Shown in pieces: positions 50,836 through 58,696 of a DNA stretch of 64,000 bases. The position numbers and the translations under genes are program-made. Origin of the DNA: Alsobacter sp046349155 (GTDB lineage: Bacteria; Pseudomonadota; Alphaproteobacteria; Rhizobiales; Beijerinckiaceae); assembly GCA_046349155.1 (NCBI GenBank), contig JAXMCW010000003.1, positions 682,001-746,000 of the forward strand. The letters run 5' to 3'. Position 1 is the first letter of the stretch. Each line of letters opens with the position of its first letter. The notes under the pieces are model-generated. The model did not search any database, was not told the origin of the DNA, and was given only the letters and a program-made list of their open reading frames with translations.

Positions 50836-50955
50836 GCGCGCCGTTCACCGCGCCCGTCAGGCGAACCCTAACCGTCGCGGCGGGTTGGAGTCGCTTCCGG
50901 CCCGCTCCGCTTCTATGAGTCGTGGCGGAGTCCAGGTTGCCCCCGGGAGCCCCCG

Positions 50956-51462
50956 ATGTCGCGTGCCCTCCTCGCCCCGCTCCTCGCGGTGCTGCTCCTG
51001 CCCCCCGGCGCTCCGGCCCGGGCCGCCGTGGAGCGTGTCGCCTTCCAGGGCCAGCCGGCGGGCACCATCGTGGTGAAGACCGCCGAGAGGCGGCTCTATC
51101 TCTCGCTCGGCGACGGCTCGGCGCTGCGCTATCCCGTCGGCGTGGGCATGCGCGGCAAGCAATGGCGGGGCACGGCGAAGATCGACGGCAAGTATGTCGA
51201 GCCCTCCTGGTCGCCGCCCGCCGAGGTGAAGCGCGACAGGCCATGGCTGCCCGAGGTCATCCCGCCCGGGCCCCGCAACCCGATGGGGGCGCGAGCCCTG
51301 ACCCTCGACCAGGGCGAATATGCGATCCACGGCACGACCGTCGCCATGCGCAAGTCCGTCGGCACCTTCGCGAGCTATGGCTGCATCCGCATGCTCAACG
51401 AGGACGTGATCGACCTCTACGAGCGGGTCAAGGTCGGGACCGTGGTGGTCGTGGAGCCCTGA
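50956..51462 (+). CDS. L,D-transpeptidase (YkuD family), secreted
   Basis: A 168-residue exported peptidoglycan enzyme. The signal peptide is MSRALLAPLLAVLLLPPGAPARA. The domain has IVVKTAERRLYLSLGDGSALRYPVGVG, PEVIPPGPRNPMGARAL, YAIHGTTVAMRKSVG and the catalytic SYGCIRM (Cys in place, His earlier in YAIHGT). It differs from the enzyme at 30976 in the loop around the PPGP(R)NPMG segment, typical of ErfK-like enzymes. It is monocistronic before an AIM24-like gene. Role in 3-3 cross-linking or lipoprotein attachment is not settled by sequence. Confidence 0.9.
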   Translation: MSRALLAPLLAVLLLPPGAPARAAVERVAFQGQPAGTIVVKTAERRLYLSLGDGSALRYPVGVGMRGKQWRGTAKIDGKYVEPSWSPPAEVKRDRPWLPEVIPPGPRNPMGARALTLDQGEYAIHGTTVAMRKSVGTFASYGCIRMLNEDVIDLYERVKVGTVVVVEP

Positions 51463-51578
51463 GGGAGGACCACCGGTCGTCCCGGACGGACGAGGCCCCT
51501 TCGTCCCGGTGGTTGCAGTCCGCCAGGTTGTTCGCGGCGCGAGCTTGGCCTTATCGTCGCGGCTGGCGGGAGGACCCC

Positions 51579-52385
51579 ATGCAATACAGGATCTCGGGCA
51601 CGCTGATGCAGACGGTGGAGATCGACCTCGCCCCGGGCGAGTCGGTCTACAGCCAGACCAGCACCATGTGCTGGATGAACGACGCCATGGAGATGGACAC
51701 GCACACGGGCGGCGGGTTCCTGGCGGGGCTTGCGCGCAGCCTGGGCGGCGGCGGGCTCTTCATCACCGAGTTCACGGCGCGCGGGGAGGGCCACGTCGCC
51801 TTCGCGCCGCGCTTCCCCGGCACGATCATGCCCATCCCGCTGGCGGCCGGGCAGTCCCTGATCTGCCGCAAGGAGACGTTTCTCTGCGCGCAGAAGTCCG
51901 TGGCGCTGGAGATCGCCTGGCAAAGGCGCTTCGGGGCGGGGCTCTTCGGCGGCTCCGGCTTCATCCTGCAGAAGGTGACGGGGCCCGGCGTCGTCTTCCT
52001 CGACCTGTCCGGCGAAGTCGTCGAGCGGGACCTGGCGCCCGGCGAGCGGCTGCTGGTGCAGGCCGGGCACGTCGGCGTGATGGACCCCTCCATCAGCTTC
52101 GACATCCAGATGGTCAAGGGCTTCCGCAACGTGCTGTTCGGCGGCGAGGGGCTGTTCCTCGCCACGCTGACGGGCCCGGGCCATGTGGCCCTGCAGAGCA
52201 TGCCGATCATGAACCTCGCCGAGGAGATCGGCCGCTTCCTGCCCAGCCGGGACGGGGGCTCCTCGTCGACGGCCGGCAGCGTGGCCACGGTGGGCGCCGT
52301 GGGGGGACTGCTGGGCGGCCTCTTTGGCGGAGGGTCGGGGTCGTCCGATTCGGGCGGGGATTCGGGCGGCGACGGTGATGCCTGA
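51579..52385 (+). CDS. AIM24/TIGR00266-family protein
   Basis: A 268-residue protein of the AIM24 beta-sandwich family: YRISGTLMQTVEIDLAPGESVYSQTSTMCWMND, FLAGLARSLGGGGLFITEFTA, GTIMPIPLAAGQSLICRKETFLCAQKSVALE, ERDLAPGERLLVQAGHVGVMD and NVLFGGEGLFLATLTGPGHVALQSMP. In yeast, Aim24 has a mitochondrial inner-membrane role; bacterial roles are unknown. The C-terminal ~35 residues are Gly/Ser-rich. The ATG at 51579 has GGGAGGACCCC upstream. It is convergent with the GST gene. Confidence 0.87.
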   Translation: MQYRISGTLMQTVEIDLAPGESVYSQTSTMCWMNDAMEMDTHTGGGFLAGLARSLGGGGLFITEFTARGEGHVAFAPRFPGTIMPIPLAAGQSLICRKETFLCAQKSVALEIAWQRRFGAGLFGGSGFILQKVTGPGVVFLDLSGEVVERDLAPGERLLVQAGHVGVMDPSISFDIQMVKGFRNVLFGGEGLFLATLTGPGHVALQSMPIMNLAEEIGRFLPSRDGGSSSTAGSVATVGAVGGLLGGLFGGGSGSSDSGGDSGGDGDA

Positions 52386-52405
52386 GGCCCCCGGCAGGTC
52401 CGCGC

Positions 52406-53092
52406 TCAGCCGGGCTGCTCGGCGAGGTGCTTGAACATGTGGCGGCGCGCTTCCTCGTCCATCGCGGTCTTCCAGGTGAAGCGATCGCGCAGGGCGACCG
52501 CCCGCCGGGCGGCGGGACGCGCGCCGATCTCGTCGTGCAGGCGCTTGAGGTGGGGGAGCGACGCCCAGGCGTCGTCGCCCAGGATGAAGGGAACCATGCG
52601 AGCCCAGCCCCACGCCGCCATGTCGACGATGGTGTAGACGCCGCCGACCAGGTAGGGCCGGTCGGCCAGCCGCGCGTCGAGCACGCCGTAGTGCCGCCGC
52701 GCCTCGTACTGGTAGCGCCGGTGGGCATAGGGCACGGGTTCGGGCGTGAAGTGCCGGAAATGCACGGCCTGCCCGCTATAGGGCCCGATCCCCGTCGCCA
52801 CGAACATCAGCCAGGAGAGCAACTCGGCGCGCCCGCTTCGGCCCTCGGGCGGCAGGAAGAGGCCGGTCTTCTCGGCGAGATAGAGCAGGATGGCGTTGCT
52901 GTCGAAGACCGGCACGCCGTCGTCGACGATGGCCGGCACCTTGCCGTTGGGGTTGAGCGCGAGGAAGGCGGGCGCGAACTGGTCGCCCTTGCGGGTGTCG
53001 ACGGCGACCGGCTCGTAGGCAAGCCCCGCCTCCTCGAGGAACAGCGCGACCTTGGTCGGGTTGGGCGAGCCGTTGAAATAGAACGTGAGCAT
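52406..53092 (-). CDS. Glutathione S-transferase family protein
   Basis: A 228-residue cytosolic GST. The N-terminal thioredoxin-like domain has LTFYFNGSPNPTKVALFLEEAG, NPNGKVPAIVDDG and FDSNAILLYLAEKTG. The all-helical C-terminal domain shows DMAAWGWARMVPFILGDD and the conserved LHDEIGARPAARRAV. The FNGSPN start suggests a non-Cys nucleophile type (Ser or Tyr), as in the Ure2p/YfcG-like group. The ATG at 53092 sits at the domain start. It is divergent from the ECF/DGPF operon. Confidence 0.87.
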   Translation of the reverse strand: MLTFYFNGSPNPTKVALFLEEAGLAYEPVAVDTRKGDQFAPAFLALNPNGKVPAIVDDGVPVFDSNAILLYLAEKTGLFLPPEGRSGRAELLSWLMFVATGIGPYSGQAVHFRHFTPEPVPYAHRRYQYEARRHYGVLDARLADRPYLVGGVYTIVDMAAWGWARMVPFILGDDAWASLPHLKRLHDEIGARPAARRAVALRDRFTWKTAMDEEARRHMFKHLAEQPG

Positions 53093-53206
53093 GGCAGGAT
53101 CCGTGCGGGGAGCGAGGGTCTGGTCGGGAGCGCGACGCTGACAGGCGGTCCCCCCGCTGTCACCTCGCGATCCGGTGAAGCGAGCGCACATTTTTTCGAG
53201 CGCGCC

Positions 53207-53212
53207 TGTCGA
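53207..53212 (+). promoter_or_regulatory. ECF42-type -35 element upstream of the DGPF/sigma operon
   Basis: TGTCGA, the reported conserved -35 element of ECF42-dependent promoters, lies about 90 bases before the DGPF start. A -10 element of the CG(A/T)C type at the right spacing is not obvious. Confidence 0.4.
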
Positions 53213-53260
53213 AGCGGGCCCTGCCCGGGGCTCATGCAGGCGAGAGGGCATTCCGCCCCT

Positions 53261-53281
53261 CCGCATCCCCAGGGGATGCGG
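53261..53281 (+). promoter_or_regulatory. Perfect hairpin in the leader of the DGPF-ECF42 operon
   Basis: CCGCATCCC/GGGATGCGG with a CAG loop (9-bp stem), 21 bases before the start codon. Its place just before the ribosome site suggests an operator or translational control. Confidence 0.5.
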
Positions 53282-53302
53282 TCTCCCCTGGAGGATTGGA
53301 CC

Positions 53303-53656
53303 ATGAAGTTCTGTCTGTTGATGCACGAAACGCAGAATCTCTTCGCCGAGCGCGGCAGCGCGCGGAACCAGAACCCCTACTGGAGCGCCTGGAACGCCTA
53401 TATCGGCGCCATCCACCAGGCCGGCATCGTGGAGAGCGGCAGCGGGCTCGAGCCCCCGACCACCGCCACCACGGTCCGCGTCAAGGACGGCGTCCGCCAG
53501 GTGCAGGACGGGCCCTTCGCCGACACCAAGGAGCAGCTCGGGGGCTTCTTCATCATCAACGTGCCGGACCTCGAGACGGCGCTGGAATGGGCGGCCCGCA
53601 GCCCGGCCGCGACCGGCGGGTCCGTGGAGGTGCGCCCCATCCTCGTGATGGAATGA
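53303..53656 (+). CDS. DGPF-domain (YCII-related) protein
   Basis: A 117-residue protein of the YCII-related family: MKFCLLMHETQ, NPYWSAWNAYIGAIHQAGIVESGSGLEPP, VRVKDG, the diagnostic QDGPFADTKEQLGGFFIINVPDLETALEWA and VEVRPIL. DGPF proteins are the typical partners and targets of ECF42 sigma factors. GAGGATTGGACC precedes the ATG. It overlaps the sigma gene by 4 bases (ATGA), so the two form one unit. Confidence 0.93.
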   Translation: MKFCLLMHETQNLFAERGSARNQNPYWSAWNAYIGAIHQAGIVESGSGLEPPTTATTVRVKDGVRQVQDGPFADTKEQLGGFFIINVPDLETALEWAARSPAATGGSVEVRPILVME

Positions 53657-54891
53657 GCGCCGCGGCCGGCCTCGACGCGCGCCGGTCCGCCGAGCGGGCG
53701 GCGCGCGACAGCTATGGCCGTCTCGTGGCCATCCTCGCCGCGCGCACGCGCGACGTCGCCGCGGCGGAGGATGCGCTGGCCGAGGCCTTCCGGCAGGCGC
53801 TGGAGACCTGGCCGGCGGGCGGCGTGCCCGATCGGCCGGAGGCCTGGCTCCTCGTCGTGGCGCGCCGCACGCTCGGGCACCAGCACCGCCACCTGAAGGT
53901 GCGGGAGGCGGCGGCGGCCACGCTCGCGCTGCTCACGCCCGCGGAGGCGGCCGAGCCGGCCGCCGCCATTCCCGACGAGCGGCTGCGGCTGCTCTTCGCC
54001 TGCGCCCATCCCGACGTCGACCCTGCGGCGCAGGCGCCGCTGATGCTGCAGGCCGTGCTGGGCCTCGACGCGGAACGGATCGCCTCCTGTTTCCTCGTCG
54101 CGCCCGCGACCATGGGCCAGCGGCTGGTGCGGGCCAAGGCGCGGATCAAGGCGGCGGGCATTCCCTTCGCGATCCCCGAGCCCGTGGAGCTCGCCGGCCG
54201 GCTGGCCGCCGTGCTCGACGCCGTCTACGCCACCTATGGCACCGGGTGGGAGGACGTGCTCGGCGAGGACCCCCGCCGCAAGGGCCTGGCCGACGAGGCC
54301 ATCTGGCTGGCGCGGCTGCTCTGCGCGCTGCTGCCGGACGCGCCCGAACCCAAGGGCCTGCTGGCGCTGATGCTGCATTGCGAGGCGCGCCGGGCGGCGC
54401 GCCGCGACCCGGCCGGCCGCTTCGTGCCCCTGGCCGAGCAGGACCGCACGCGGTGGGACGCCGCACTGATCGCGGAGGCGGAGGAGCTGCTGCACCGGGC
54501 CTCGCGCAGCGCGACCCTGGGGCGCTACCAGATCGAGGCCGCCATCCAGTCGCTTCACGTGCATCGCGCCTTCTCGGGCCAGGCGAACAGCGAGGCCCTG
54601 CGGACGCTCTATGACTGGCTCGCGCGCGTCTGCCCCACCACCGGCGTCCTGGTGGCGCGGGCCGCCGTGCTGGCGGAGACGGGCGACGCCGAGCAGGCGC
54701 TCGCCGAACTCGACGCGCTCGGCCCGCCTGGCCGGTCCTACCAGCCTTCCTGGGCGGTTCGCGCGCTGGCGCTGAAGCGGCTCGGGCGCGGCGGCGCGGC
54801 GGCCGAGTCCTACCGGATGGCGGCCGGCCTCACCGAGGATGTCGCCGTGCGCGAGCACCTGCTGGCCGAGGCGGCGCGGGCCGAGGGCTGA
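53653..54891 (+). CDS. ECF42-type RNA polymerase sigma factor with C-terminal TPR-like domain
   Basis: A 412-residue alternative sigma factor. Sigma-2 (about 20-80) has YGRLVAILAARTRDVAAAEDALAEAFRQALETWP and RPEAWLLVVARR. Sigma-4 (about 105-165) has LLFACAHPDVDPAAQAPLMLQAVLGLDAERIASCF and APATMGQRLVRAKARI. A helical extension (about 190-412; LCALLPDAPEPKGLLALMLHCEARRAAR, RYQIEAAIQSLHVHR, YDWLARVCPTTGVLVARAAVL) matches the ECF42 group, in which it is needed for activity. No anti-sigma gene is present. Translation is coupled to the DGPF gene. Confidence 0.9.
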   Translation: MSAAAGLDARRSAERAARDSYGRLVAILAARTRDVAAAEDALAEAFRQALETWPAGGVPDRPEAWLLVVARRTLGHQHRHLKVREAAAATLALLTPAEAAEPAAAIPDERLRLLFACAHPDVDPAAQAPLMLQAVLGLDAERIASCFLVAPATMGQRLVRAKARIKAAGIPFAIPEPVELAGRLAAVLDAVYATYGTGWEDVLGEDPRRKGLADEAIWLARLLCALLPDAPEPKGLLALMLHCEARRAARRDPAGRFVPLAEQDRTRWDAALIAEAEELLHRASRSATLGRYQIEAAIQSLHVHRAFSGQANSEALRTLYDWLARVCPTTGVLVARAAVLAETGDAEQALAELDALGPPGRSYQPSWAVRALALKRLGRGGAAAESYRMAAGLTEDVAVREHLLAEAARAEG

Positions 54892-55015
54892 CGCCTCCCA
54901 CGCCCGCCGCCGCCGCGCCGGCGGCAATCTCCGGTCAGACATGCACGTGAGGGCTGGCCCCGGGCTGGCCTATGGTCCCACTCTGGGCGCCAGCGCGTCC
55001 CGCCCGGCAGGCCCC

Positions 55016-56221
55016 ATGCCCGATCCCTCCCCCCGCTCCGCGTCCCTCGCCCTCGCGGCCGGCGGTCTCTCCTGCCTCGCCGGCGCGATGGGCATCGGAC
55101 GCTTCCTCTACACGCCGATCCTGCCCCTGATGGTGGAGGCGCTGGGGCTCAGCAAGACGCAGGCGGGCCTGCTCGCCTCCGCGAATTTCGTGGGCTACCT
55201 CGCCGGCGCGCTGCTCGCCGCGGCGCAGCGCCTGCCGGGCTCGGCGCGCGCCCAGCTCCTGGCCGGGCTCGCGCTGGGCGCGGCCACGACCTTCGCCATG
55301 GGGCTGACGGCGTCCTTCGGCCTGTTCCTGGCGCTGCGCTTCGCGGGTGGCCTCGCCAGCGCCATCGTGCTCGTCTGCGCCTCGAGCCTCGTGCTGGAAC
55401 GGCTCGCCCGCCAGGGCCGGCCGGGCCTGTCCAGCCTGCACTTCGCCGGCGTGGGCCTCGGAATCGTCATCTCCGCCCTGCTCGTTCTCGCCGCGCCGCC
55501 GCTCGGGGGGGGCTGGCGGGCGCTGTGGCTGGCAGGCGGCGCGGTGCATGCGCTCGCGCTCGTCCTGGCTGCCTGGCTGATCACGCCCGCCGCGCCGGCG
55601 CCCGCCGCCGCGGCCGCGTCCACCGGCCCCGGGCGAATGCCCATCCCGCTCGTCCTCGCCTATGGCCTGTTCGGCTTCGGTTACGTCACCACCGCCACCT
55701 TTCTGGTCGCCATCGTGCGCTCCGACCCCGCCACCCGACCCTACGAGGCGGCGATCTGGATGGCCGTGGGGCTCGCCGGGATGATCTCGGTGGCCGCCTG
55801 GTCGGCGCTGGCGCGCCGCATGGGGCTGCTGCGCGCCTTCGCCGCCGCCTGCCTCGCGGAGGGGGTCGGCGTGCTGGCCAGCGTCGGGCCGCTGGGCCTC
55901 GGCGGGCTCCTCCTCGCGGCGGTGCTCCTGGGCGGCACCTTCATGGCCATCACGGCGCTGGGGCTCGTCGCGGCGCGCACCTACGCGCCCCATGCGCCCC
56001 GCCGCATCCTCGGCCTCATGACGGCTTCCTTCGGCGTTGGCCAGATCGTAGGGCCCCTGGTGGCCGGCGCGGGCTATGACTGGACCGGCAGCTTCGTGCT
56101 GCCCTCGCTGGCCGCCGCCCTCCTGCTCGGTGTGGCGGCCGGCCTCGCCTGGGTCCTGCCGCCCCCCGCCTCGACTTCCATCCCCGTTCCCGCCCCAACC
56201 CCCGCCCCCGGGCGCCGCTGA
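55016..56221 (+). CDS. MFS transporter (YbfB-like)
   Basis: A 401-residue inner-membrane transporter with about 12 helices, starting MPDPSPRSASLALAAGGLSCLAGAMGIGRFLYTPILPLM, the YbfB/YjiJ opening. The central LGLSKTQAGLLASANFVGYLAGAL and C-terminal MTASFGVGQIVGPLVAGA are MFS motifs. The C-terminus is Pro-rich. The substrate is unknown. I chose the ATG at 55016. It is followed by a 186-base leader of the cold-shock gene. Confidence 0.87.
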   Translation: MPDPSPRSASLALAAGGLSCLAGAMGIGRFLYTPILPLMVEALGLSKTQAGLLASANFVGYLAGALLAAAQRLPGSARAQLLAGLALGAATTFAMGLTASFGLFLALRFAGGLASAIVLVCASSLVLERLARQGRPGLSSLHFAGVGLGIVISALLVLAAPPLGGGWRALWLAGGAVHALALVLAAWLITPAAPAPAAAAASTGPGRMPIPLVLAYGLFGFGYVTTATFLVAIVRSDPATRPYEAAIWMAVGLAGMISVAAWSALARRMGLLRAFAAACLAEGVGVLASVGPLGLGGLLLAAVLLGGTFMAITALGLVAARTYAPHAPRRILGLMTASFGVGQIVGPLVAGAGYDWTGSFVLPSLAAALLLGVAAGLAWVLPPPASTSIPVPAPTPAPGRR

Positions 56222-56229
56222 GCCTCGGC

Positions 56230-56258
56230 TTGCCCTTCGGGACCGAAAAGAGTATGAG
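56230..56258 (+). promoter_or_regulatory. Promoter of the cold-shock gene with a long leader
   Basis: TTGCCC, 17 bases, TATGAG, giving a leader of about 145 bases before the csp start. Long structured leaders are usual for cold-shock genes. Confidence 0.6.
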
Positions 56259-56407
56259 GCCGCATCGAGTTTTGGCCGGACTACCTGGGCCGCTTCGCCT
56301 TCGCTGATGCCGGGCGCACGCACAGACACCTACCAAAGATCGACTGACCCGGCGGTGCGGCTTCTGGCCGGACCGTCCTCGACGCCTACCATCAGCAAGG
56401 AATTTGC

Positions 56408-56617
56408 ATGCTTTCGGGTACCGTGAAGTGGTATAATGAGACCAAGGGCTACGGCTTCATCCAGCCGGAAACGGGTGGCAAGGACGTGTTCGTCCATGCG
56501 ACCGCCCTGGAGCGCGCCGGCCTGCGCGGCCTGCGCGAGGGACAGAAGGTGACTTTCGAGATGCAGGCGGATCGCCGCACCGGTAAGGAATCGGCTGTCA
56601 ACCTTCGGGAAGCCTGA
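56408..56617 (+). CDS. Cold-shock protein (CspA family)
   Basis: A 69-residue single cold-shock domain that binds RNA or ssDNA. The two RNP motifs are KGYGFIQ and VFVHATALE, framed by TVKWYNETKG and KVTFEMQADRRTGKESAVNL. GGAATTTGC precedes the ATG. A 145-base leader and a sigma-70-type promoter suggest post-transcriptional cold regulation. IF-1 lies 109 bases downstream, possibly on the same transcript. Confidence 0.95.
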   Translation: MLSGTVKWYNETKGYGFIQPETGGKDVFVHATALERAGLRGLREGQKVTFEMQADRRTGKESAVNLREA

Positions 56618-56638
56618 GATCGATCCGATTTCGGGCGT

Positions 56639-56656
56639 GCCGGCTCCCGAGCCGGC
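56639..56656 (+). terminator. Hairpin between csp and infA
   Basis: GCCGGCT/AGCCGGC with a CCCG loop (7-bp stem), 22 bases after the csp stop. A second, imperfect stem precedes infA (about 56661-56697). It may terminate or attenuate. Confidence 0.45.
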
Positions 56657-56726
56657 GCCGCCAAGCGGCCGTCGTTCCCACGGGAGCGGCGGCTTTCGAT
56701 TCGTAGATGCCTAGGAGCAGACCGTC

Positions 56727-57002
56727 ATGTCCAAGGAAGAAATGATGGCGTTCGAAGGCCTCGTCACCGAGATCCTGCCGGACGCCCGCTATCGTGTGCA
56801 GCTCGATAGCGGCCATGAGATCGTGGCCTATACCGCTGGTAAGATGAAGAAGAACCGCATCAAGACGCTCGCGGGAGACCGCGTGACCGTCGAGATGTCG
56901 CCCTACGATCTCGAGAAGGGCCGCCTCATCTTCCGCCACAAGGACGAGCGCGCCTCCACCGGCCCACGCCCGCCCATGCGCAACCAGTTCCGTCGGCGCT
57001 GA
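56727..57002 (+). CDS. infA: Translation initiation factor IF-1
   Basis: A 91-residue OB-fold factor that sits in the A site during initiation. The core matches IF-1: FEGLVTEILPDARYRVQLDSGHEIVAYTAGKMKKNRIKTLAGDRVTVEMSPYDLEKGRLIFRHK. It is about 19 residues longer than the usual 72, with an Arg/Pro-rich tail ending MRNQFRRR. GGAGCAGACCGTC precedes the ATG. A second infA copy may exist elsewhere in the genome; this one is paired with csp. Confidence 0.92.
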   Translation: MSKEEMMAFEGLVTEILPDARYRVQLDSGHEIVAYTAGKMKKNRIKTLAGDRVTVEMSPYDLEKGRLIFRHKDERASTGPRPPMRNQFRRR

Positions 57003-57145
57003 TCACGGCGCCGACCCTTCCTGTCCTCCAGCCTTGCAGAACGTCTGGATCGCGACTGATTTGCGATAGAAATTCTCATCCGTTTCGGCTCTTCTAGTGC
57101 GCTGGCCGCGTCGTGCGCGGCTCCCCGTCGCCGAGCCGAACGTCC

Positions 57146-57976
57146 ATGAGCGAGACAGACACTCCCCGAGACTTCGAAGGCCTCAAGGCCCTGCTGGCGA
57201 CGCGGGTGGACACGCTGCCGCGCCGGCTGCAGCAGGTCGCCGCCTTCGCCATGGACCATCCCGACGAGGTCGCCTTCGGCACCGCGGCGAGCATCGCCGA
57301 ACTCGCGGAGGTGCAGCCGTCCACGCTGGTCCGCTTCGCCAAGGCCATCGGCTATACCGGCTTCTCGGACCTGCAGACGGTGTTCCGCCACCGCCTGCGC
57401 GACCGCTGGCCCGACTATGCCGACCGCCTGCGGTCGCTCAACGACGGCGCCCATGGCCGGCGCGAGCCCCTGCGCATGCTGTTCGGCTTCACGGATTCCG
57501 CGAGCGCCTCGCTGGAGCGCCTGCGACAGACGGTGTCGGGCGACGACCTCGACACCGCCGTCGAGCTGCTGGCCCGCGCCAAGACGATCTACCTGCTGGG
57601 CCAGCGCCGCTCGTTTCCGGTGGCCACCTACCTCGCCTACGCGCTGCCGAAGCTCGACGTGAGGGCGGTGCTGGTGGATAACGGCGCGGGGCTCGGTCCC
57701 GAGCAGATCGGCAATGCGGGGCCCGACGACGTGCTGCTCGCCATCAGCTTCACGCCCTACACCTCGCTCACGGTGGAACTCGCGCAGGAGGCGGCGCGCC
57801 GCGGCATTCCCGTCGTTGCGATCACCGACAGCGTGTTCAGCCCGCTCACCTCGTCGGCCAGGGTCTGGTTCGAGATCGTGGAGGCGGATTTCGGCGCCTT
57901 CCGCTCCATGGCCGCCACCCTCTGCCTCGCCATGACGCTGGCCGTCGCCGTGGGCGAGCGCCGGGCCGGGCCGTAG
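57146..57976 (+). CDS. RpiR/MurR-family transcriptional regulator
   Basis: A 276-residue regulator with an N-terminal helix-turn-helix (about 10-85: LKALLATRVDTLPRRLQQVAAFAMDHPDEVAFGTAASIAELAEVQPSTLVRFAKAIGYTGFSDLQ) and a C-terminal SIS sugar-phosphate-sensing domain (about 125-270: TIYLLGQRRSFPVATYLAYALPKLDVRAVLVD, DVLLAISFTPYTSLTVELAQEAARRGIPVVAITDS). The effector is unknown. I chose the ATG at 57146; the frame is open to 57113 upstream. No sugar-catabolism genes are adjacent. Confidence 0.88.
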   Translation: MSETDTPRDFEGLKALLATRVDTLPRRLQQVAAFAMDHPDEVAFGTAASIAELAEVQPSTLVRFAKAIGYTGFSDLQTVFRHRLRDRWPDYADRLRSLNDGAHGRREPLRMLFGFTDSASASLERLRQTVSGDDLDTAVELLARAKTIYLLGQRRSFPVATYLAYALPKLDVRAVLVDNGAGLGPEQIGNAGPDDVLLAISFTPYTSLTVELAQEAARRGIPVVAITDSVFSPLTSSARVWFEIVEADFGAFRSMAATLCLAMTLAVAVGERRAGP

Positions 57977-57988
57977 CGCCGTCGCCCC

Positions 57989-58618
57989 TCAGATCGCCCA
58001 GGTGTTCTCGTTGGGGGCGAACGCGCTCAGGGGATCGTCGTCGAGGGCGGCCGGCCGGCCGACATCGTCCCCGAACATGTGCGGCGAGGCCCGCGGCAGC
58101 GTGCGGGGCGCGGGCCCCGGGTTCGGCAGGCGCTCGAGCGGGCGCAGCGCCTCGTCGGCCTCGGGCGTCGCATTGAGCCGCAAGGCGGGACTGACCAGCC
58201 GGTCGAGAAGGGCGCGGGGGGCGAACGGCTTGCGGATGATGCCGGCCACGCCGTAGCGCTGCGCCTCGCTGACGAGGCTCAGGGTGGGGCGGCCCGTGAT
58301 CACCAGCACGTCCGCGTGCGGGGCCGGGGAGCGGCGGCTGTAGCGCAGCACGCGCATGAATTCCGACCCCGAGAAGCCCGGCATGAACCAGTCGAGGATG
58401 ATGACCTTGGGCGGCACGCGCCGCGCTTCTTCCAGCGCCTCGAACCCGTCGGCGGCGTCCGAGACGATGCGGACGGCCAGGGAGTGCAGGATCTCCTTGA
58501 CCGTGCGGCGCACGAAGGAGCTGTCGTCGACCACCAGGAACGGCACGGTCGCCAATCGCCTCGCCAGGGGCGAGTTCGCGGGCAGCGGCAAGGCGAGGCC
58601 GGGTCGAGGAACGAGCAT
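57989..58618 (-). CDS. Stand-alone receiver-domain protein with long C-terminal tail
   Basis: A 209-residue protein with a CheY-like receiver (about 25-145): LVVDDSSFVRRTVKEILHSL, phospho-Asp in ILDWFMPGFSG, and IRKPFAP. The last ~65 residues are Pro-rich with no recognised output domain, ending NENTWAI, possibly an interaction tail. No kinase is adjacent. Two TTAA half sites with 12-base spacing lie just upstream of the start (58625, 58641), unlike a full CtrA box. A LapG-like protease gene is 78 bases upstream on the same strand. Confidence 0.82.
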   Translation of the reverse strand: MLVPRPGLALPLPANSPLARRLATVPFLVVDDSSFVRRTVKEILHSLAVRIVSDAADGFEALEEARRVPPKVIILDWFMPGFSGSEFMRVLRYSRRSPAPHADVLVITGRPTLSLVSEAQRYGVAGIIRKPFAPRALLDRLVSPALRLNATPEADEALRPLERLPNPGPAPRTLPRASPHMFGDDVGRPAALDDDPLSAFAPNENTWAI

Positions 58619-58696
58619 GCTTCATTAAGCGGCCTCAAGCTTAACAAATGCTGAGGCCTCTATGCTCGTTTGGGTTGTAGCCGGGATCGCCGGGGA

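Noticed and set aside
47819..51244. Very long minus-strand frame opposite the arylsulfatase
   Set aside because: It is a GC-rich mirror of the arylsulfatase gene: Arg/Gly/Val-rich, without domain motifs, and it runs through a tRNA and a terminator.
58625..58644. CtrA full site upstream of the receiver-domain gene
   Set aside because: Two TTAA sequences are 12 bases apart, not the required 7.
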